DNA of 43,839 nt, taken from the NCBI GenBank assembly GCA_019090615.1, contig JAHRVQ010000009.1:1-43839 (forward strand). The letters run 5' to 3'. Below the pieces are notes generated by a model. That model searched no databases, was not told the origin of the DNA, and saw only the letters and a program-made list of their open reading frames with translations. This stretch comes from Pseudomonadales bacterium. Its GTDB lineage: Bacteria; Pseudomonadota; Gammaproteobacteria; Pseudomonadales; Azotimanducaceae. Both the position numbers and the translations under genes were made by a program. Of this stretch, positions 41,301 through 43,839 are shown in pieces (position 1 is the first letter of the stretch; every line of letters begins with the position of its first letter).

Positions 41301-41759
41301 ATGAGCCTCGAATCGATTCAAATAATTAAATGCGTCGTATGCAATCCGGAATCCCAGCAAAGCAACCGGTTAATAGAAAAGGATAACTATGACCTCTGGC
41401 GTTACCTTGTCACAACGAAACATAATATCACAATCGTAGAAAGTACTCTGGCGCTCTGGATTACCCAATCTGAATTCACTCAAAAACAGGCAATCTATCA
41501 AAGAGCAGGGCAGATTGAGGCCGCCAATCGGCTGATGTTGACCATGTACGATGATGATGGCAACTTTAGCAATACCTGCCGCTTTGTGCTCGACTCTGAG
41601 ACCGCTGAAGTGGAATCGATTCTATTACGCCATATACCCAAAGAACAACGTCTCAATCAACAATACTCACTGGTTATTGAACCCGGTCAACTGGTCACCA
41701 GGGGACCACTGAGTCAATTAAGCCTGAGTGAGAAAGCGCTAGACTTCGAATTGGAATAG
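41301..41759 (+). CDS. unknown 152-residue cytosolic protein
   Basis: 152 residues; AAAGAA lies about 10 nt upstream of the ATG. There is no signal or membrane segment. An early CVVC pair (11-14) is too isolated for a zinc ribbon. The middle is mixed helix/strand and the end reads RHIPKEQRLNQQYSLVIEPG then LVTRGPLSQLSL. I do not recognise a family. The stop codon lies in the first copy of a 17-bp repeat that continues downstream. It converges with moeA. The coding call rests on length and a plausible start. Confidence 0.6.
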   Translation: MSLESIQIIKCVVCNPESQQSNRLIEKDNYDLWRYLVTTKHNITIVESTLALWITQSEFTQKQAIYQRAGQIEAANRLMLTMYDDDGNFSNTCRFVLDSETAEVESILLRHIPKEQRLNQQYSLVIEPGQLVTRGPLSQLSLSEKALDFELE

Positions 41760-41794
41760 CCTTCGAATTGGAATAGCCTTCGAATTGGGATAGC
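41744..41794. repeat. 17-bp triplicate repeat spanning a stop codon
   Basis: CTTCGAATTGGAATAGC three times (third copy with one change). The first copy encodes the last residues F-E-L-E and the TAG stop of the 41301 gene; the others fall in the gap before the end of moeA. Confidence 0.92.
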
Positions 41795-41806
41795 GCTCGA
41801 TTTCGA

Positions 41807-43009
41807 TTAGATTAACCGATGGATCTTGAGTAGATCGCCTACCTGAACATCCTGATGGATTTCAATTTCAGCCAAACCATTTGCCCAGCTAACTGATGAC
41901 ATAATGCCTGAACCCTGATGCGGGTAATTCACTACTCGACTACGCCCAGCCTGATCGTAGCTCAACTGCACTCTTAGATATTCTCTCCTGGAGCCACCCT
42001 TATATGAAAAATCTGCTGTTGCATGGACAAGGTCAAGATGAAGTTCACTTGCACCCTGGGATTTGAGTAAGTAAGGCCGTGCAATCATCATAAATGTAAC
42101 AAAGCTTGATACTGGATTACCGGGCAAACCAAAAAATGGCACCTCACCCACAGCACCGAAAGCCAATGGTTTACCGGGTTTAATTGCCAATCGCCAAAGA
42201 CTTAATTTACCCAACTTTTCTAGCGCAGCCTTAACGTGGTCTTCATCACCTACAGACACGCCGCCTGAACTGATGATGCAGTCTGCTTCATTGGCCGCCC
42301 TTAACAACGCCGCTTCTGTTGCCGCTGGCTCATCTTTCACCAGCCCAATATCCACCGCAGTAAAACCGGAGGCCTGAACCAGAGCAATTAACGCATATTG
42401 ATTAGAATTATAAATCTGGCCTGGCTGTAAAGACTCTGGGGGTTCTACCAGTTCGTCGCCGGTTGACATAACGGCAACCCGCAGAGGTTTAAACACCCGT
42501 ACCTTGTCATAGCCAACAGAGGCCATCAGACCTAAATCCTGTGGTCGTAAACAACGACCTGCTCGGAGAATTATTGAGCCGACCTGAATATCCTGGCCTG
42601 CTCGGCGGATGTTTTTACCTGCTTCAGGCACCTGGCCTATTTGCACTCGGTCACCTGACAACCTGGTATCTTCCTGAATAATCACTGCATTCGCGCCATC
42701 TGGGATAGGCGCACCGGTAAAAATTCTAGCCATAGTGCCTGATGCTAAGGTTTTCCCTACACTGCCCGCAGGTATCCGATCACTAATTGCTAGCACTGCG
42801 TCTGGCTGCAACCCAGTAATATCTACCGCGTAACCATCCATAGCACTATTGTCTGCCTGGGGAACATTAATATTTGAAACCAGATCTTCTGCCAGGATAC
42901 GTCCAGCTGCACGGCTAATCGGCAAAGTTTCCGTACTCACCAGGCACTTAGCTGCAGAGACCAGGAAATCAATAACTTCGTCAACTGGGGTGAGTCCAAC
43001 AGGCGCCAT
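41807..43009 (-). CDS. moeA: molybdopterin molybdenumtransferase MoeA
   Basis: 400 residues, normal length for MoeA, which inserts molybdate into adenylated molybdopterin. Visible motifs: DNSAMDGYAV (about 53-62), FTGAPIPDGANAVIIQED (about 97-114), STGDEL, SSGGVSVGDEDHV, KPGKPLAFG and GLPGNPVSSF. The C-terminal beta domain (about 330-400) is present. The ATG overlaps the moaB stop (TAATG), so the two are coupled. No molybdoenzyme gene lies in this window. Confidence 0.96.
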   Translation of the reverse strand: MAPVGLTPVDEVIDFLVSAAKCLVSTETLPISRAAGRILAEDLVSNINVPQADNSAMDGYAVDITGLQPDAVLAISDRIPAGSVGKTLASGTMARIFTGAPIPDGANAVIIQEDTRLSGDRVQIGQVPEAGKNIRRAGQDIQVGSIILRAGRCLRPQDLGLMASVGYDKVRVFKPLRVAVMSTGDELVEPPESLQPGQIYNSNQYALIALVQASGFTAVDIGLVKDEPAATEAALLRAANEADCIISSGGVSVGDEDHVKAALEKLGKLSLWRLAIKPGKPLAFGAVGEVPFFGLPGNPVSSFVTFMMIARPYLLKSQGASELHLDLVHATADFSYKGGSRREYLRVQLSYDQAGRSRVVNYPHQGSGIMSSVSWANGLAEIEIHQDVQVGDLLKIHRLI

Positions 43010-43512
43010 TAATGCGTGCCTTTTTTAATTAATTCAGCAAAATTACAGGGTCGAAAGTCAATATCCAACTGGGTTTGTAAAATACCATGCCATGCCGTTT
43101 TACATGCTCCCGTCGACCCAGGCATACAGAATACCAGGGTATTATTTGCCAGCCCAGCCAGCGCTCGGGATTGAATCGTGGCAGTGCCTATTTCATCATA
43201 AGACAACTGCCTGAATAACTCACCAAACCCACTTATCTCACTATCTAAAAGAGGTTTAATAGCTTCTGGCGTCGAATCTCTGGTAGTAAAGCCGGTCCCA
43301 CCAGTCAACAGTACAACCTCCACCTGGTCATCAGCAATCCAGCCAGAAACCCTTGCTCGCAGCCTGTACATATCATCTTTTTCTATACACCGGCCTTGCA
43401 ACAGATGCCCAGCCTCTGCCAATGCATCACAAAGAAACTGGCCCGATGTATCATTTTCCTGGGTGCGCGTATCTGATACGGTCAAAACTGCGATACGTAA
43501 CGAACTACTCAT
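43009..43512 (-). CDS. moaB: molybdopterin adenylyltransferase-type protein MoaB
   Basis: About 167 residues from the ATG at 43512 (AAGAG about 10 nt upstream), giving M-S-S-S-L-R-I-A-V-L-T-V-S-D-T-R, the usual MoaB opening; an ATG at 43521 adds three residues. LLTGGTGFTTRDSTPEAI and CMPGSTGACKTAW are MPT-binding motifs of the MoaB/MogA fold. It acts before MoeA in molybdenum cofactor assembly. The gene leads the moaB-moeA operon; a large tandem array lies about 130 bp upstream. Confidence 0.95.
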   Translation of the reverse strand: MSSSLRIAVLTVSDTRTQENDTSGQFLCDALAEAGHLLQGRCIEKDDMYRLRARVSGWIADDQVEVVLLTGGTGFTTRDSTPEAIKPLLDSEISGFGELFRQLSYDEIGTATIQSRALAGLANNTLVFCMPGSTGACKTAWHGILQTQLDIDFRPCNFAELIKKGTH

Positions 43513-43639
43513 AAAAATCATCTCTTAAATTAATTCTGGCACACTTATTACCTGCAACCAAAAGGCATCGGCCTTCTAGGTTTGCCAATGCCTACACAGC
43601 TATCTTTTGCTTGTAGAAGGTTCTTTATGAAAGCCACTA

Positions 43640-43839
43640 AGGGCTCTTTATAAAAAAGCGCTGAGGGCTCCTAATAAAAACCGCTGAGGGCTCTTTATAA
43701 AAACCGCTGAGGGCTCTTTATAAAAACCGCTGAGGGCTCCTAATAAGAACCGCTGAGGGCTCTTTATAAAAACCCGCTGAGGGCTCTTTATAAAAACCCG
43801 CTGAGGGCTCTTTATAAAAACCCGCTGAGCGCTCTTTAC
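43640..43839. repeat. 23/24-bp tandem array at right end
   Basis: About 8.5 copies of a unit AGGGCTCTTTATAAAAACC(C)GCTG, 23 or 24 bp depending on one C; two copies have CTCCTAATAA in place of CTCTTTATAA. The last copy is cut by the end of the window. The start AGGGCTCTTTAT and the end CGCTG equal those of the 18-bp array at bases 1-117, in the same orientation; only the middle spacer differs. Mixed 23/24 periods break any reading frame, so the array is noncoding. Confidence 0.96.

Overview
The window looks like chromosome of a heterotrophic, probably marine gammaproteobacterium. Markers are a MetR-type regulator, a RhlB-type DEAD-box helicase, MiaE, MoaB/MoeA, a tripartite TRAP transporter and much acyl-CoA metabolism. 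Base composition is moderate and fairly even by eye. I see no rRNA, tRNA, transposase, integrase, phage gene or CRISPR array. Both ends lie inside tandem arrays that share one core sequence, so the window may be a contig that stops at a dispersed repeat. Genus-level placement is not possible from reading alone.

Layout. 1-6.1 kb: repeat array, AraC-type regulator, zinc-ribbon/TerB-like protein, exported methyltransferase-like protein, response regulator with an unknown output domain, LysR regulator and an unlisted 56-residue membrane peptide. 6.3-14 kb: CoA and amino-acid metabolism: an atypical crotonase, a MetX-family acyltransferase, an acyl-CoA dehydrogenase, PdxA, a basic protein with two AP2-like repeats and an alpha-methylacyl-CoA racemase. 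14.3-22.2 kb: a DUF2971 protein, an esterase translationally coupled to miaE, a GT2-like glycosyltransferase, type 2 argC with a type Ic aminotransferase, and rhlB. 22.2-28.6 kb: double-hotdog thioesterase, coiled-coil protein, GAF-GAF-PAS adenylate cyclase, crotonase, DUF2237 and a zinc-ribbon protein. 28.6-34.6 kb: TRAP operon dctPQM, alpha/beta hydrolase, a 56-residue charged protein and an overlapping pair of unknown genes, the second a membrane protein. 34.6-43.8 kb: a candidate structured RNA, metR, an HD-domain phosphohydrolase, a four-gene sugar cluster, moeA-moaB and the right-hand repeat array.

The most interesting locus is 37306-41048. It holds a GT4 glycosyltransferase, a SAM methyltransferase, an (alpha/alpha)6-barrel protein usually labelled prenyltransferase, and a second, Methyltransf_24-type methyltransferase. 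This is the same four-protein set as the actinobacterial methylmannose polysaccharide (MMP) locus (ManT, MeT3, MmpH, MeT1). I infer that this bacterium may make a short O-methylated oligosaccharide; in mycobacteria such sugars bind long acyl-CoAs. A second item is the transcribed-looking element at 34690-34905. It carries a 13-nt match to the complement of the 16S rRNA 3' end, a long hairpin containing the matching CCTCC, and an intrinsic terminator. A third is a genome-wide habit: short (9-24 bp) tandem duplications occur in nearly every intergenic gap and inside several genes.

Coordinates come from direct reading. Starts were revised where a Shine-Dalgarno (SD) sequence or family N-terminus argued for it. 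Family assignments rest on remembered motifs, not on database searches.
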